Source: Candidatus Anoxychlamydiales bacterium (GTDB lineage: Bacteria; Chlamydiota; Chlamydiia; Chlamydiales; SM23-39). Taken from it: a stretch of DNA of 52,209 nucleotides. The notes beneath the pieces are model-generated. The model was given only the letters and a program-made list of their open reading frames with translations. It searched no databases and was not told the DNA's origin. The translations under genes were made by a program, and so were the position numbers. Below are positions 34,368 to 43,190 of this stretch, piece after piece (the first letter of the stretch is position 1; every line of letters begins with the position of its first letter). The stretch lies in contig JAAKFI010000007.1 of the NCBI GenBank assembly GCA_011065125.1, positions 1 to 52,209 of the forward strand, in the 5' to 3' direction.

Positions 34368-35314
34368 TCCATCTCTTTTTTATATAAATGACAGCTAACA
34401 AAACGATCATTTTTTAATTTATAAATATCTAAAAGAGAATTTTCACAAACTCTTTTTTTATTTAAACACCTATTATAAAATAAACAGCCACTTTCTTTTT
34501 TGTGTGAAGAAAAAGTAGATCCTTCAATTGAAAAAATATCTTTTTCTTGAGTTATTTTCGGAATGGCTTCTATTAGCATCCTAGTATATGGATGATAAGG
34601 GGAGGATATTAAATTATTAATATTAGCAATTTCAACTATTTTTCCAGCGTACATAACAACTGTTTTTTTAGAGATGTATTTTACAACAGATAGATCGTGG
34701 GATATAAATATAATAGATGTTTTGTATTTATCTTTTATTTTTTTTAAAAGATCTAAAATTTGCTTTTGAATAGTAACATCTAATGATGTTGTAGGCTCAT
34801 CTGCTATTATTATTTTAGGGTTAGATGCAATAGCAATAGCTATCATAACTCTTTGTCTTTCTCCTCCAGATAACTGATGAGGGTAGTTGTTATATTTAGC
34901 TATTGGATTTTTAATTTCTACATCTTCTAATAAATCATACACCTTTTGTTTAGATTTGTTTTCTTGAACAGCTTCTAGTATTTGTTTTCCAATTTTCATG
35001 GTTGGATTTAGTGAAGAGAATGGATCTTGAAAAATTATAGAAATTTCACTTCCTCTAATTTTTTTCATATCTTTTTCTTTTAATTTAAGTAGATCTTTAT
35101 TTTTATAATATATATTCCCAAAAACTTGTGTATTATTAGATAATAGTTTTAAAATTGTATGCATTAAAACGCTTTTACCAGAGCCTGATTCACCTACAAT
35201 TGCAAGTATTTCATTTTCATATAAATCAAATGAAATATTTCTAATTGCATGTATCGTTTTTTTATCTACTAAAAAATTTACACTTAAATTTTTTATTTGA
35301 AGTAATTTATTCAT
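34352..35314 (-). CDS. oppD: oligopeptide ABC transporter ATP-binding protein OppD-like
   Basis: The 320-residue ATPase contains Walker A GESGSGKSV, IIFQDPFSSLNPTMKI, signature LSGGERQRVMIAIA, Walker B IIIADEPTTSLDV and the switch HD in IFISHDLSVV. The C-terminal oligopeptide-transporter extension is present with a cysteine cluster (GCLFYNRCLNKKRVC... SCHL), which often binds an Fe-S cluster or metal in this family. It overlaps oppC by 4 bases upstream and oppF downstream: tight operon. Confidence 0.92.
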   Translation of the reverse strand: MNKLLQIKNLSVNFLVDKKTIHAIRNISFDLYENEILAIVGESGSGKSVLMHTILKLLSNNTQVFGNIYYKNKDLLKLKEKDMKKIRGSEISIIFQDPFSSLNPTMKIGKQILEAVQENKSKQKVYDLLEDVEIKNPIAKYNNYPHQLSGGERQRVMIAIAIASNPKIIIADEPTTSLDVTIQKQILDLLKKIKDKYKTSIIFISHDLSVVKYISKKTVVMYAGKIVEIANINNLISSPYHPYTRMLIEAIPKITQEKDIFSIEGSTFSSHKKESGCLFYNRCLNKKRVCENSLLDIYKLKNDRFVSCHLYKKEMECKEK

Positions 35315-36180
35315 TTTTTAGCCTTGGGATCTAATGCGTCTCTTAACCCATCACCTACTAAATTAAAAGCAAACATAGTAATAGATATCATAAATGCTGG
35401 GAAAAACAGTCTATAAGGATAATACCTAAGAGCTGACAGACTATCATTTATCATAACTCCCCAAGATGCAAGTGGAGCTTGAACACCAAGGCCTAGAAAA
35501 CTTAAAAAAGCTTCAGTAAAAATAGCTAAAGGAATAGTAATGGTCATTGTAGTTATTATACTTCCGGTGCAATTTGGAAGAAGATGTGAAAATATTATTC
35601 TTAAATTGCTAGCCCCATATATTTTAGCAGCTTCAATAAAAGGCATTTTTTTAAGTGTTAAAATTTGAGCTCTTACAATTCTTGCCATATTAATCCACCC
35701 TGTCATTGTAATTGCGATAATTATTGTTGTAATACCAGAACCCATAACCACCATAAGTAAAATTACAGTAAGTAAATATGGAACAGTTGCTATAACATCT
35801 GCTATTCTCATCATTATCTCATCTGTAACACCTCCTATATATGCAGAAACTGCTCCATAAACCACTCCAATTACAATATCAATAATAGCTGCCATTATTC
35901 CAATAAATAACGATATTCTAGCTCCTATAAATACTCTTGTGAAAATATCTCTTCCAAGCTCATCTGTTCCAAAAAAATATTTAAAAGAAGGGGGAGTGTT
36001 TTTTATTTCTAGATTTGTTTCGAAATAAGTATAAGAGCTGAACATAGGGACAAAAATAGAAAGTATGATTAAAGAAAAAATAATTACAAGTCCAAAAAAT
36101 GCTGCTTTATTTAACAAAAATCGTTTTTTTGCATCTTGGAAATAAGATACATTATCAATATCAAAATTCATTTCTTTCAT
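35311..36180 (-). CDS. oppC: oligopeptide ABC transporter permease OppC-like
   Basis: The 289-residue permease has an N-terminal cytoplasmic tail, an N-terminal TM helix (about 30-50), a periplasmic region with FGTDELGRDIFTRVFIGARISL, and then the core of about five helices. The EAA loop that contacts the ATPase reads EAAKIYGASNLRIIFSHLLPN. These are standard OppC/DppC marks. Overlaps oppB by 20 bases and oppD by 4. Confidence 0.93.
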   Translation of the reverse strand: MKEMNFDIDNVSYFQDAKKRFLLNKAAFFGLVIIFSLIILSIFVPMFSSYTYFETNLEIKNTPPSFKYFFGTDELGRDIFTRVFIGARISLFIGIMAAIIDIVIGVVYGAVSAYIGGVTDEIMMRIADVIATVPYLLTVILLMVVMGSGITTIIIAITMTGWINMARIVRAQILTLKKMPFIEAAKIYGASNLRIIFSHLLPNCTGSIITTMTITIPLAIFTEAFLSFLGLGVQAPLASWGVMINDSLSALRYYPYRLFFPAFMISITMFAFNLVGDGLRDALDPKAKK

Positions 36181-37096
36181 ATGCTTTTTCTATCCTTGGA
36201 TCGATTAATCTATAAATAATATCAATGAAAAACATTATAGTTATTAAAACAAAGCTAAAAAAGACAGTAAGTCCCATTATTACTGTGTAATCTCTAGAAG
36301 CAATGCTTGTTACTAAATAAGAGCCAATACCTGGCACGGAAAAAATTTTTTCAATTATAAAACTACCAGTTAATAAATGGGCAGTAATAGGCCCCAAATA
36401 TGCAATTACTGGCAATATTGCATTTTTTAAAGCATGTTTAAAAACAACATCAAAGGTACTTAGACCTTTAGAAATGGCTGTTTTAATATAATCGCTTTGT
36501 AATACTTCAATCATCGAAGATCTGGTTAGTCTTGCTATATATGCAGTTGGGAGTGATGCAAGTGAAACAGCGGGAAGTATGGAATGCATAAAAGAAGAAA
36601 ATCTAGCTATTGGAAAAATACTTAGTTTCATAGCAAATATATATTGAAGCAAACTTGCAAATAAGAAATTTGGAATAGATATTCCAATAATTGCAAAAAT
36701 CATAATTAAGCTATCTTGAATTTTATTTTTTTTTAAAGCAGCGATAGAGCCGAGAGTTATTCCGAAAAATAGAGATATAAATAAAGCCTCTAAACCAAGA
36801 ACAAAGGTTACATAAAAACCATCTTTAATAATTTGGTTAACACTTCTAGATTCAAATATTAAAGAAGGGCCAAAATCAAAAGTAAAAAAACCTTTTATGT
36901 ATTTCAAATATTGAATATATAAAGGCTTATCAAGTCCATAATGAGTATATAAAGATTTTAAAATTTCTCTTGGCATATTTTGGTGAGATAAAAAAGGATC
37001 TCCAGGAATTGCTTTCATTAAAAAAAAAGTTGCACTCATCACAACAAACAAAGAAATAAAAGAAATAATTAACTTTTTAAAAAAATATTTTATCAT
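36161..37096 (-). CDS. oppB: oligopeptide ABC transporter permease OppB-like
   Basis: The 311-residue permease has the OppB/DppB pattern: first TM helix ending in SATFFLMKAIPGDPF, then YGLDKPLYIQYLKYIKGFFTFDFG, and the EAA loop TAISKGLSTFDVVFKHALKNAILPV. About six transmembrane helices. First gene of the operon; no substrate-binding protein (oppA) follows or precedes it in the window, so the binding protein must be encoded elsewhere, as is common in chlamydiae with several oppA genes. Confidence 0.93.
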   Translation of the reverse strand: MIKYFFKKLIISFISLFVVMSATFFLMKAIPGDPFLSHQNMPREILKSLYTHYGLDKPLYIQYLKYIKGFFTFDFGPSLIFESRSVNQIIKDGFYVTFVLGLEALFISLFFGITLGSIAALKKNKIQDSLIMIFAIIGISIPNFLFASLLQYIFAMKLSIFPIARFSSFMHSILPAVSLASLPTAYIARLTRSSMIEVLQSDYIKTAISKGLSTFDVVFKHALKNAILPVIAYLGPITAHLLTGSFIIEKIFSVPGIGSYLVTSIASRDYTVIMGLTVFFSFVLITIMFFIDIIYRLIDPRIEKAYERNEF

Positions 37097-37120
37097 TTTA
37101 TCTATAGTACTTCATCAAAA

Positions 37121-37129
37121 GTTATATCA
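37121..37129 (-). promoter_or_regulatory. extended -10 element before oppB
   Basis: On the minus strand TG-A-TATAAC lies 25 bases upstream of the oppB ATG, in the 88-base divergent gap shared with rimO. No convincing -35. Confidence 0.35.
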
Positions 37130-37184
37130 TAAAATAAAAAAAATAGCTAAAATATCTTCAAAATTATTTGATTTTAAAGTTTTT

Positions 37185-38501
37185 ATGAAGAAAAAATTTG
37201 TATACTTTGTTTCACTTGGGTGTTCTAGAAATCTAGTAGATTCTGAGACTATGATTTATAAATTATCTCTCGCAAATTATCACTTAACGAATGAGATAAC
37301 TAAAGCTGATGCTTTAGTTGTAAACACCTGTGGTTTTTTAAAAGAAGCAAGAGATGAGGGGTATAGTGTTTTAGATGAAATGTTTGAAGAAAAAAAAGAT
37401 AGCGCTAAAGTAATAGTTACAGGATGTATGGCAAATCTTTTTTTTAATGAAATTAAAAAAAAATATAAAAACTTGCATTCAATAATATCTGCTGGAGAAG
37501 TAAATTCTATAGTTGAAGCAGTAACTGATAAAATAATAAAAAACGATAAAAAATCATTTATTCAACAAAGAGATTTTAAAAGAGTTTTAACAACGCCTAG
37601 TCATTTAGCATATTTAAAAATATCTGAAGGGTGTCAAAAAAGATGTTCTTATTGCATAATTCCAAAAATAAAAGGTCCTTTAATTTCAAGAACAGTAGAT
37701 TCAATTATTGAAGAATTTAAACATCTTTTAGAAAACGGAGTTTTTGAAATAAATTTAATAGCTCAAGATTTATTAGATTATGGAAAAGATAGAAATGAAA
37801 AAGATGCATTAATAAATTTAATTAAAGAAATACTAAAAATAAAAAAAGATTTTTGGCTTAGACTTCACTATGTTTATCCTGATGATATTACAGATGAATT
37901 TATTGATCTTATCTTATCAGATAATAGAATATGCAATTATTTAGACATGCCTCTTCAGCATGTATCTAATAATGTTTTAAAAAACATGAGAAGAAAGACT
38001 ACAAAAGAAAATATAATTAAAATATTCTCTACTCTTAGAAAAAAAGATAAAAGCTTTACAATTAGAACATCTTTAATGGTTGGATTTCCAAATGAAACAG
38101 AGGATGATTTTAATGAACTATTAAAATTCATAGAAGATTATCAAATAGATCATATTGGAGTATTTAAATATGTAGATGAGCCTTTTGCATCATCTTTCAA
38201 ATTTGATAATAAAATAGATCAAAAAATAATAGATGAAAGATTTGAACAACTTACAAAGAAACAGTTTGATTTAGTTCAAAAAAGAAATAAAAAACTAATT
38301 GGAAAGGAAATAGATGTTTTAGTAGATGGGTACCATAAAGAATCTGATCTACTATGTGTTGGCAGGACAAAATCTTTGGCATATGATGTAGATTCAAATA
38401 TCATTATTAATGATATTTCTAAAATAGATTCATTCGGAAAAATATATAACGCTAAGATCATAGACAATGTTGGCTATGATCTTTTAGCTCAAATTAAATA
38501 A
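37185..38501 (+). CDS. rimO: ribosomal protein S12 methylthiotransferase RimO
   Basis: RimO adds a methylthio group to Asp of ribosomal protein S12. The 438-residue protein has the N-terminal MTTase domain with the auxiliary-cluster cysteines Cys13 (SLGCSRNLVDSE, the RimO-specific form), Cys49 and Cys81, the radical SAM motif C150-x3-C154-x2-C157 in EGCQKRCSYCIIP, DMPLQHVSNNVLKNMRR, and a C-terminal TRAM domain. The N-R-L-V-D-S-E segment distinguishes it from MiaB. Divergent from oppB. Full length. Confidence 0.94.
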   Translation: MKKKFVYFVSLGCSRNLVDSETMIYKLSLANYHLTNEITKADALVVNTCGFLKEARDEGYSVLDEMFEEKKDSAKVIVTGCMANLFFNEIKKKYKNLHSIISAGEVNSIVEAVTDKIIKNDKKSFIQQRDFKRVLTTPSHLAYLKISEGCQKRCSYCIIPKIKGPLISRTVDSIIEEFKHLLENGVFEINLIAQDLLDYGKDRNEKDALINLIKEILKIKKDFWLRLHYVYPDDITDEFIDLILSDNRICNYLDMPLQHVSNNVLKNMRRKTTKENIIKIFSTLRKKDKSFTIRTSLMVGFPNETEDDFNELLKFIEDYQIDHIGVFKYVDEPFASSFKFDNKIDQKIIDERFEQLTKKQFDLVQKRNKKLIGKEIDVLVDGYHKESDLLCVGRTKSLAYDVDSNIIINDISKIDSFGKIYNAKIIDNVGYDLLAQIK

Positions 38502-38551
38502 ATTTTTTAATTAATTTAAAATTTGCTTTTATAAAAATTAGGTAAATTATT

Positions 38552-38761
38552 ATGACAAGCTTATCTTTTATAGATGCTATTAATAGATCTGAAGATCTAA
38601 AAAAAGATTTTGAAAGGGATAAAAAAGGAAAATGTTTTTCTCTTAAAACCCTTTGTTCATTTGCAATATACAATGAAAATGATGAAAATAAAGATACGAT
38701 TTATCTTTGTCATAAAGTGGCTCTTAAACAATTTGAAGAATACATAAGAAAATATTGTTGA
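38552..38761 (+). CDS. small lineage-specific protein, probably a frameshifted paralogue of the next gene
   Basis: The 69-residue product resembles the first third of the 251-aa protein at 38868: both have C-x-x-L-x-x-L-C followed by a Y-x-N, D-E-N and C-H-x-V-A-L-x-x-x-E-E-Y. The frame stops at TGA 38759-38761, but a shift of one base near 38755 opens a continuation of 34 codons (IVELLRNFEGKQDEIKNL...) to a stop at 38862-38864, just before the next ATG. I read this as a frameshifted, shortened duplicate; whether the short product is made is unknown. No known domain. Confidence 0.5.
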   Translation: MTSLSFIDAINRSEDLKKDFERDKKGKCFSLKTLCSFAIYNENDENKDTIYLCHKVALKQFEEYIRKYC

Positions 38762-38867
38762 GCTTCTTAGAAATTTTGAAGGTAAACAAGATGAAATAAA
38801 AAATTTAATAGAACTAATTAAATATAGAAAATTACAAAACCAACATAATCTTACAACTTTTTGATAT

Positions 38868-39623
38868 ATGGCAGCTAGAATTGAAGGACAATTATTTTTT
38901 AAAAATGATTTTTGGATGGAAGGATTAATAGAAGAATTTAATTCAACTAAAAAACATACTTGCCTGGGGTTGCAATCTTTATGTGCTGCCTCGAAGTATA
39001 CTAATCATTTTTTTGATGAAAATATTATTAAGCATTGCCATCTAGTCGCATTGCAGATGCTTGAAGAGTATGCAAATAATTATAAAACTAATTCTGAATC
39101 TTATCCAAGCTATAGAGAGGCAATAATAAAAAACTATATTAAGTTAAATCAATATGAATATGCTATTAGACTTATTAATGAACTGCCAAAGAACTTATTT
39201 CGAGAAAAGATATTTCTTTTTTGTGAATTAATTAGAAAAAAAATTCAACTTGGAGAAGAAAAAGATGCTTATAGGTATATCCAACAAAATATAGAAAATA
39301 TTAATTCTTTGAAAAATGTATATTTTCAAAAAAAGGCTGAACTATTTTTAAATATATTAGATGTATTTATTCTTTTAAGATTTAAAAGAGATGAACTAAT
39401 TAAATTATTAGAAAAAGCTGAAACCTTAAATTATTCCCCAAGTATATTAAGAAGATTCAGATTCGATTCTTGGTTAAAAGATAATAATTTTTATAAAATT
39501 CTAACCCTTTACTTAAAGTTAGGTTTTAAAAAGGAAGCATTACAAAAATATTGCTTAATTGAAAATCCAAGAATTAAAAGAGAAGCTTTTAAAGCACTTA
39601 GTGATATAGAAACTCTATTATAA
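38868..39623 (+). CDS. uncharacterised helical-repeat protein, 251 aa
   Basis: I do not recognise the family. The N-terminal about 75 residues share the cysteine-containing motif C-L-x-L-x-x-L-C...C-H-x-V-A-L with the shortened gene at 38552. Residues 80-250 are regular amphipathic helices (YREAIIKNYIKLNQYEYAIRLI, KLGFKKEALQKY), the spacing of which suggests TPR/SEL1-like alpha solenoid repeats. No membrane segment or signal peptide. A protein-interaction or host-directed role is plausible for a lineage-specific gene of this type but is not shown. The start follows the preceding frame's stop by 3 bases. Confidence 0.65.
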   Translation: MAARIEGQLFFKNDFWMEGLIEEFNSTKKHTCLGLQSLCAASKYTNHFFDENIIKHCHLVALQMLEEYANNYKTNSESYPSYREAIIKNYIKLNQYEYAIRLINELPKNLFREKIFLFCELIRKKIQLGEEKDAYRYIQQNIENINSLKNVYFQKKAELFLNILDVFILLRFKRDELIKLLEKAETLNYSPSILRRFRFDSWLKDNNFYKILTLYLKLGFKKEALQKYCLIENPRIKREAFKALSDIETLL

Positions 39624-39644
39624 GTCGTTTTTTATTGGATTTTT

Positions 39645-39977
39645 ATGATATTCTTTTTAAAATTTTACAAAACCCAAATAAAACAAATGTACTCTTTAGA
39701 AAAAAATAACTTTGCATCAATTAATTTATCAATTGATAGACAAAGTCAAAATTTTAAAGCATTCATTGGATGTTCAAAAGTTTTAGTATGTTTCGTACCT
39801 ACTTTAATTGGCACTGTTGGATTGTATTACGGGGTGAATAATTTAGTACAAAATAAACATATAGAAAATAAATATATTGTAAGTACTGTTATTGGATCTA
39901 TATCTCTTGCTGTTGGAATAATTTTAACTTTTTCTTTTTGTAAACAAAAAGAAAAAAAATATTATTTACCATTATAA
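39645..39977 (+). CDS. small two-helix membrane protein, Inc-like layout
   Basis: The 110-residue protein has a polar, Lys/Asn-rich N-terminus (a later in-frame ATG at residue 15 is an alternative start), then two hydrophobic helices (about residues 46-66 and 80-102) separated by a short charged loop, and a basic C-terminal tail. The spacing is like the bilobed domain of chlamydial inclusion-membrane proteins. Family unknown. It follows the 251-aa gene by 21 bases in the same direction and may share its transcript. Confidence 0.6.
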   Translation: MIFFLKFYKTQIKQMYSLEKNNFASINLSIDRQSQNFKAFIGCSKVLVCFVPTLIGTVGLYYGVNNLVQNKHIENKYIVSTVIGSISLAVGIILTFSFCKQKEKKYYLPL

Positions 39978-40024
39978 AATCTATTAAACATAAAAACTTT
40001 TGGTTTTAGATAAGATACTTTTCC

Positions 40025-40336
40025 TTACTGGATACTGGAGTTTTGCAATGTTTCAATTCTTTTAGTTAACTCTTCAATTCTAGCCAGCAGATGTCTTTTC
40101 CTCGTATCAGTAACAAAAGAACTCTCTCCCCAATTATGATGAAAATTTTCAAGTTGTAATTGCATTTGAGCGAATTCCTTTTTTTTTGATTCAAGTTCAG
40201 TAACTTTGCCAAAGTATATATGCATTATTTCTGATAAATTTGGCATATAAGCACTTCCTTCTTTATGGAGTTCAAATGCTGTATGAACGCAAGGAAACCA
40301 AGTTTTTTTTGAAGAAGAACATGGTAGGCAAGACAT
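40025..40336 (-). CDS. uncharacterised small protein with N-terminal cysteines and a C-terminal coiled coil
   Basis: The 103-residue product begins MSCLPCSSSKKTWFPC, three cysteines within 16 residues, and ends in a Glu/Lys/Leu coiled coil (about residues 45-98). No known family. The cysteines might bind metal or be modified; the second half could mediate dimerisation. It is convergent with the two-helix gene at 39645. GAGG lies upstream of the ATG. Codon use and composition match the genome. Confidence 0.55.
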   Translation of the reverse strand: MSCLPCSSSKKTWFPCVHTAFELHKEGSAYMPNLSEIMHIYFGKVTELESKKKEFAQMQLQLENFHHNWGESSFVTDTRKRHLLARIEELTKRIETLQNSSIQ

Positions 40337-40709
40337 AATAAAAACCTCTAATTTAACAATGTAGCATATTCAATATTTTTATTATTTACTATCTTTTTAT
40401 AAAGGAATAATAATAAATAATTAATTTAATTAATAATTCACAAGCAATTAAACAACAATTATTTAAAAAATAAATTTTTTATATGACAAAATATTAAAAA
40501 AATAATTTTTCTAAATACATATTTCAAGCATTTATAAATTTTTAAGTAACTCTTTTGCATTTTGAATAACTATGCATGTTTGAATGGATATATTTAAATA
40601 ATTTTTGCAAGTTTAATATTTATAAGTGTTTTTATTTTTTAATTGATTTCAAATATTTTTTTAGCTTACTTTGAAAATAGAATAAAAAAATAAATAAAAG
40701 GAAAGTTTT
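40337..40709. other. AT-rich divergent intergenic region
   Basis: About 370 bases separate the minus-strand 103-aa gene from the sugar porter. It contains a palindromic AT stretch near 40413-40437 (ATTAATTTAATTAAT) and no reading frame. I could not find a clear promoter for the sugar porter here beyond a weak TTGATT near 40643. Confidence 0.4.
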
Positions 40710-42053
40710 ATGAAAAAAAAACAAAAGTTTACAAGCTTTTCTCTTTTTACATCTATCGTAGCTGCAATAGGAGGACTTCTTTTTGGATATAATACATCTG
40801 TTATATCTGGGGCTTTACTTTTTTTAAAAAAATCTTTTGGTCTATCTACATTTAATCAAGAAATGTTAGTGAGTATTGTTTTAATAGGTGCTTTATTGGG
40901 TGCTTGTTTTGGAGGGCTGATAACTGATAAACTAGGTAGAAAGTTTACTCTTTTTTTTACATCTATACTTTTTATAATTGGAACTTTTGTTGCTATGAAC
41001 GCAAATAGCATTAATATACTTTTACTTGGAAGAATGATTTTGGGATTTGCAGTAGGAATAGTTTCTCTAGCAACTCCTTTGTATATCTCTGAAATGTCTG
41101 ATCCACAGCATAGAGGAGCTTTAGTTTCGTTAAATCAATTTGCAGTAACTATTGGTATTTTATTGGCTTATATCATTAATTATTCATTTGCAATAGATGG
41201 TAATTGGAGAGCTATGTTTGCTTTTGCTTTAATACCAGCTTTTGCACTTTTTATTTTATTATTTTTTGTGCCAGAGACACCGACATTTTTAGCAACACAT
41301 GGTAAAAAGAAAAAAGCATTAAAAATTTTATCCAAAATTCTAATTGATACAAAAAATTCTGAAATATCAAATATTGAAAACAATAAAGAAAAAAAAGCAG
41401 CTTCATGGTCTCATCTTTTTTCTAAAAGTGTAAGACCTGCTCTTTTTATTGGTATTGGAATTAGTGTTTTCCAACAGATTACAGGAATAAATATTGTTAT
41501 TTATTACGCACCTACAATTTTTCAACTTGCAGGTTTTGAAAGTGCACCATCTGCTATTTTAGCATCTATGGGTATTGGAACTATAAATGTAATTATGACA
41601 TTTATAGCTCTTTGGTTAATTGATCTAGTTGGAAGAAAACCTCTTTTAAAAGTAGGTATTTCAGGAATGGTTATTAGCTTGACTGTTTTAGGATTTGCTT
41701 TTTTAGCAAAAGGAACTCTTGTATCTATGGTATCTGTTGTATCATTAATGGCATATGTTGCTTTTTTTGCTATAGGGTTAGGACCAATAGTTTGGCTTAT
41801 AATATCTGAGATATATCCAATGGGGATAAGAGGTAGAGCTATGGGAATTGCAACTTTTGCAAACTGGACTACTAATTATATAATTACTCTTAGTTTTTTA
41901 ACTTTAATTGAAATTTTAGGTAAAAGTTTTACATTTTGGCTTTATGCATTTATTGGTATAATAGCTCTTTGGTTTGTTATTAAAAAAGTACCTGAAACAA
42001 AAGGAAAATCTTTAAAAGAGATACAAAAATTTTTTAAAAATAAAAATATTTGA
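40710..42053 (+). CDS. MFS sugar porter (XylE/GLUT family)
   Basis: The 447-residue protein has 12 predicted helices and the sugar-porter hallmarks: GGLLFGYNTSVISGAL in helix 1, DKLGRK in the 2-3 loop, GRMILGFAVGI, PETPTFL after helix 6 (usual form PESPRWL), QQITGINIVIYYAPTIF in helix 7, LVGRKPLL, and PETKGKSL at the end. It should carry a hexose or pentose, probably with protons; the exact substrate cannot be read. AGGAAAG precedes the ATG. The class I aldolase follows 38 bases later, so sugar uptake and lower glycolysis may be co-expressed. Confidence 0.92.
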   Translation: MKKKQKFTSFSLFTSIVAAIGGLLFGYNTSVISGALLFLKKSFGLSTFNQEMLVSIVLIGALLGACFGGLITDKLGRKFTLFFTSILFIIGTFVAMNANSINILLLGRMILGFAVGIVSLATPLYISEMSDPQHRGALVSLNQFAVTIGILLAYIINYSFAIDGNWRAMFAFALIPAFALFILLFFVPETPTFLATHGKKKKALKILSKILIDTKNSEISNIENNKEKKAASWSHLFSKSVRPALFIGIGISVFQQITGINIVIYYAPTIFQLAGFESAPSAILASMGIGTINVIMTFIALWLIDLVGRKPLLKVGISGMVISLTVLGFAFLAKGTLVSMVSVVSLMAYVAFFAIGLGPIVWLIISEIYPMGIRGRAMGIATFANWTTNYIITLSFLTLIEILGKSFTFWLYAFIGIIALWFVIKKVPETKGKSLKEIQKFFKNKNI

Positions 42054-42091
42054 TAGACTATAATAATATTTAATAAAAAAAGGAGTATATT

Positions 42092-43150
42092 ATGAGCTTA
42101 AAATCAAAAATAGAATCATCGCTAGAAGAAGATGCAAAATATCTTTTAGAGCATACTAGTAAAACAGTTAAAAAAGAAGATCTGCATCTTCCTGGTCCTG
42201 ACTTTGTAGATAGAATTTTTAAAAATTCTAATAGAAATATTAGAACGTTAGTGAATCTACAAAATCTATATAATCATGGAAGATTATCAAATACAGGATA
42301 TTTATCTATTCTACCTGTAGATCAGGGAATAGAACACTCTGCTGGAGCTTCTTTTGCTCCTAATCCTATATATTTTGATCCAGAAAATATTATTAAGTTA
42401 GGGATTGAAGCTGGATGCAACGCTGTTGCTTCAACATCTGGTGTACTTGCTATAATGGCTAGAAAATATGCACATAAAATACCACTTATTTTAAAAATCA
42501 ATCATAATGAATTTTTATCTTATCCAAATGCTTACGATCAAATAATGTTTGCATCAATTAAAAATGCATATGAGATGGGATGCGTTGGAATAGGAGCTAC
42601 AATATATTTTGGATCAAAAGAATCAAGAAGACAAATTGTAGAAATTGCAAAGGCGTTTGAAATAGCTCATGAACTGGGTATGGCAACTATCTTATGGTGC
42701 TATCTAAGAAATCCTGGATTTAAAGTTGATGGAGTTGATTATCACACAGCAGCGGATCTAACAGGGCAAGCAAATCATTTAGGAGTTACAATTCAAGCAG
42801 ATATTATCAAACAAAAGCTTCCAACTACAAATGGTGGGTATAAAGCTGTAAAATTTGGTAAGTTTAATGAGAAAATGTATAGTGAGCTTTCATCTGATCA
42901 TCCAATTGATCTATGTAGATATCAGGTATTAAATAACTATAGTGGTAGAATTGGTCTAATTAATTCAGGTGGAGCTTCTGGTAAAAATGATTTAAAAGAA
43001 GCTTGTGAAACTGCTGTAATTAATAAAAGAGCAGGTGGTATGGGGCTAATCCTTGGTAGAAAAGCTTTTCAAAAACCACTAAAGGAAGGTATTGAAATTA
43101 TTAATACTGTTCAAGATGTTTACCTATGCAAAGAAGTTACAATAGCTTAA
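42092..43150 (+). CDS. fbaB: class I fructose-bisphosphate aldolase, DhnA/FbaB type
   Basis: The 352-residue protein belongs to the archaeal-type class I aldolase family (DhnA), which uses a Schiff-base lysine. [12 protein letters not shown] near residue 75, [22 protein letters not shown] and [12 protein letters not shown] are family signatures, and the length matches FbaB (about 350). Chlamydiae use this aldolase in place of class II (C. trachomatis dhnA). A strong AAAGGAG precedes the ATG. It follows the sugar porter; the 3' end is convergent with the AsmA-like gene. Reaction: cleavage of fructose 1,6-bisphosphate to triose phosphates. Confidence 0.93.
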   Translation: MSLKSKIESSLEEDAKYLLEHTSKTVKKEDLHLPGPDFVDRIFKNSNRNIRTLVNLQNLYNHGRLSNTGYLSILPVDQGIEHSAGASFAPNPIYFDPENIIKLGIEAGCNAVASTSGVLAIMARKYAHKIPLILKINHNEFLSYPNAYDQIMFASIKNAYEMGCVGIGATIYFGSKESRRQIVEIAKAFEIAHELGMATILWCYLRNPGFKVDGVDYHTAADLTGQANHLGVTIQADIIKQKLPTTNGGYKAVKFGKFNEKMYSELSSDHPIDLCRYQVLNNYSGRIGLINSGGASGKNDLKEACETAVINKRAGGMGLILGRKAFQKPLKEGIEIINTVQDVYLCKEVTIA

Positions 43151-43190
43151 ATAATTGGCAAAGGTTTTTAAAAAAAAAATGCCGAATGGG

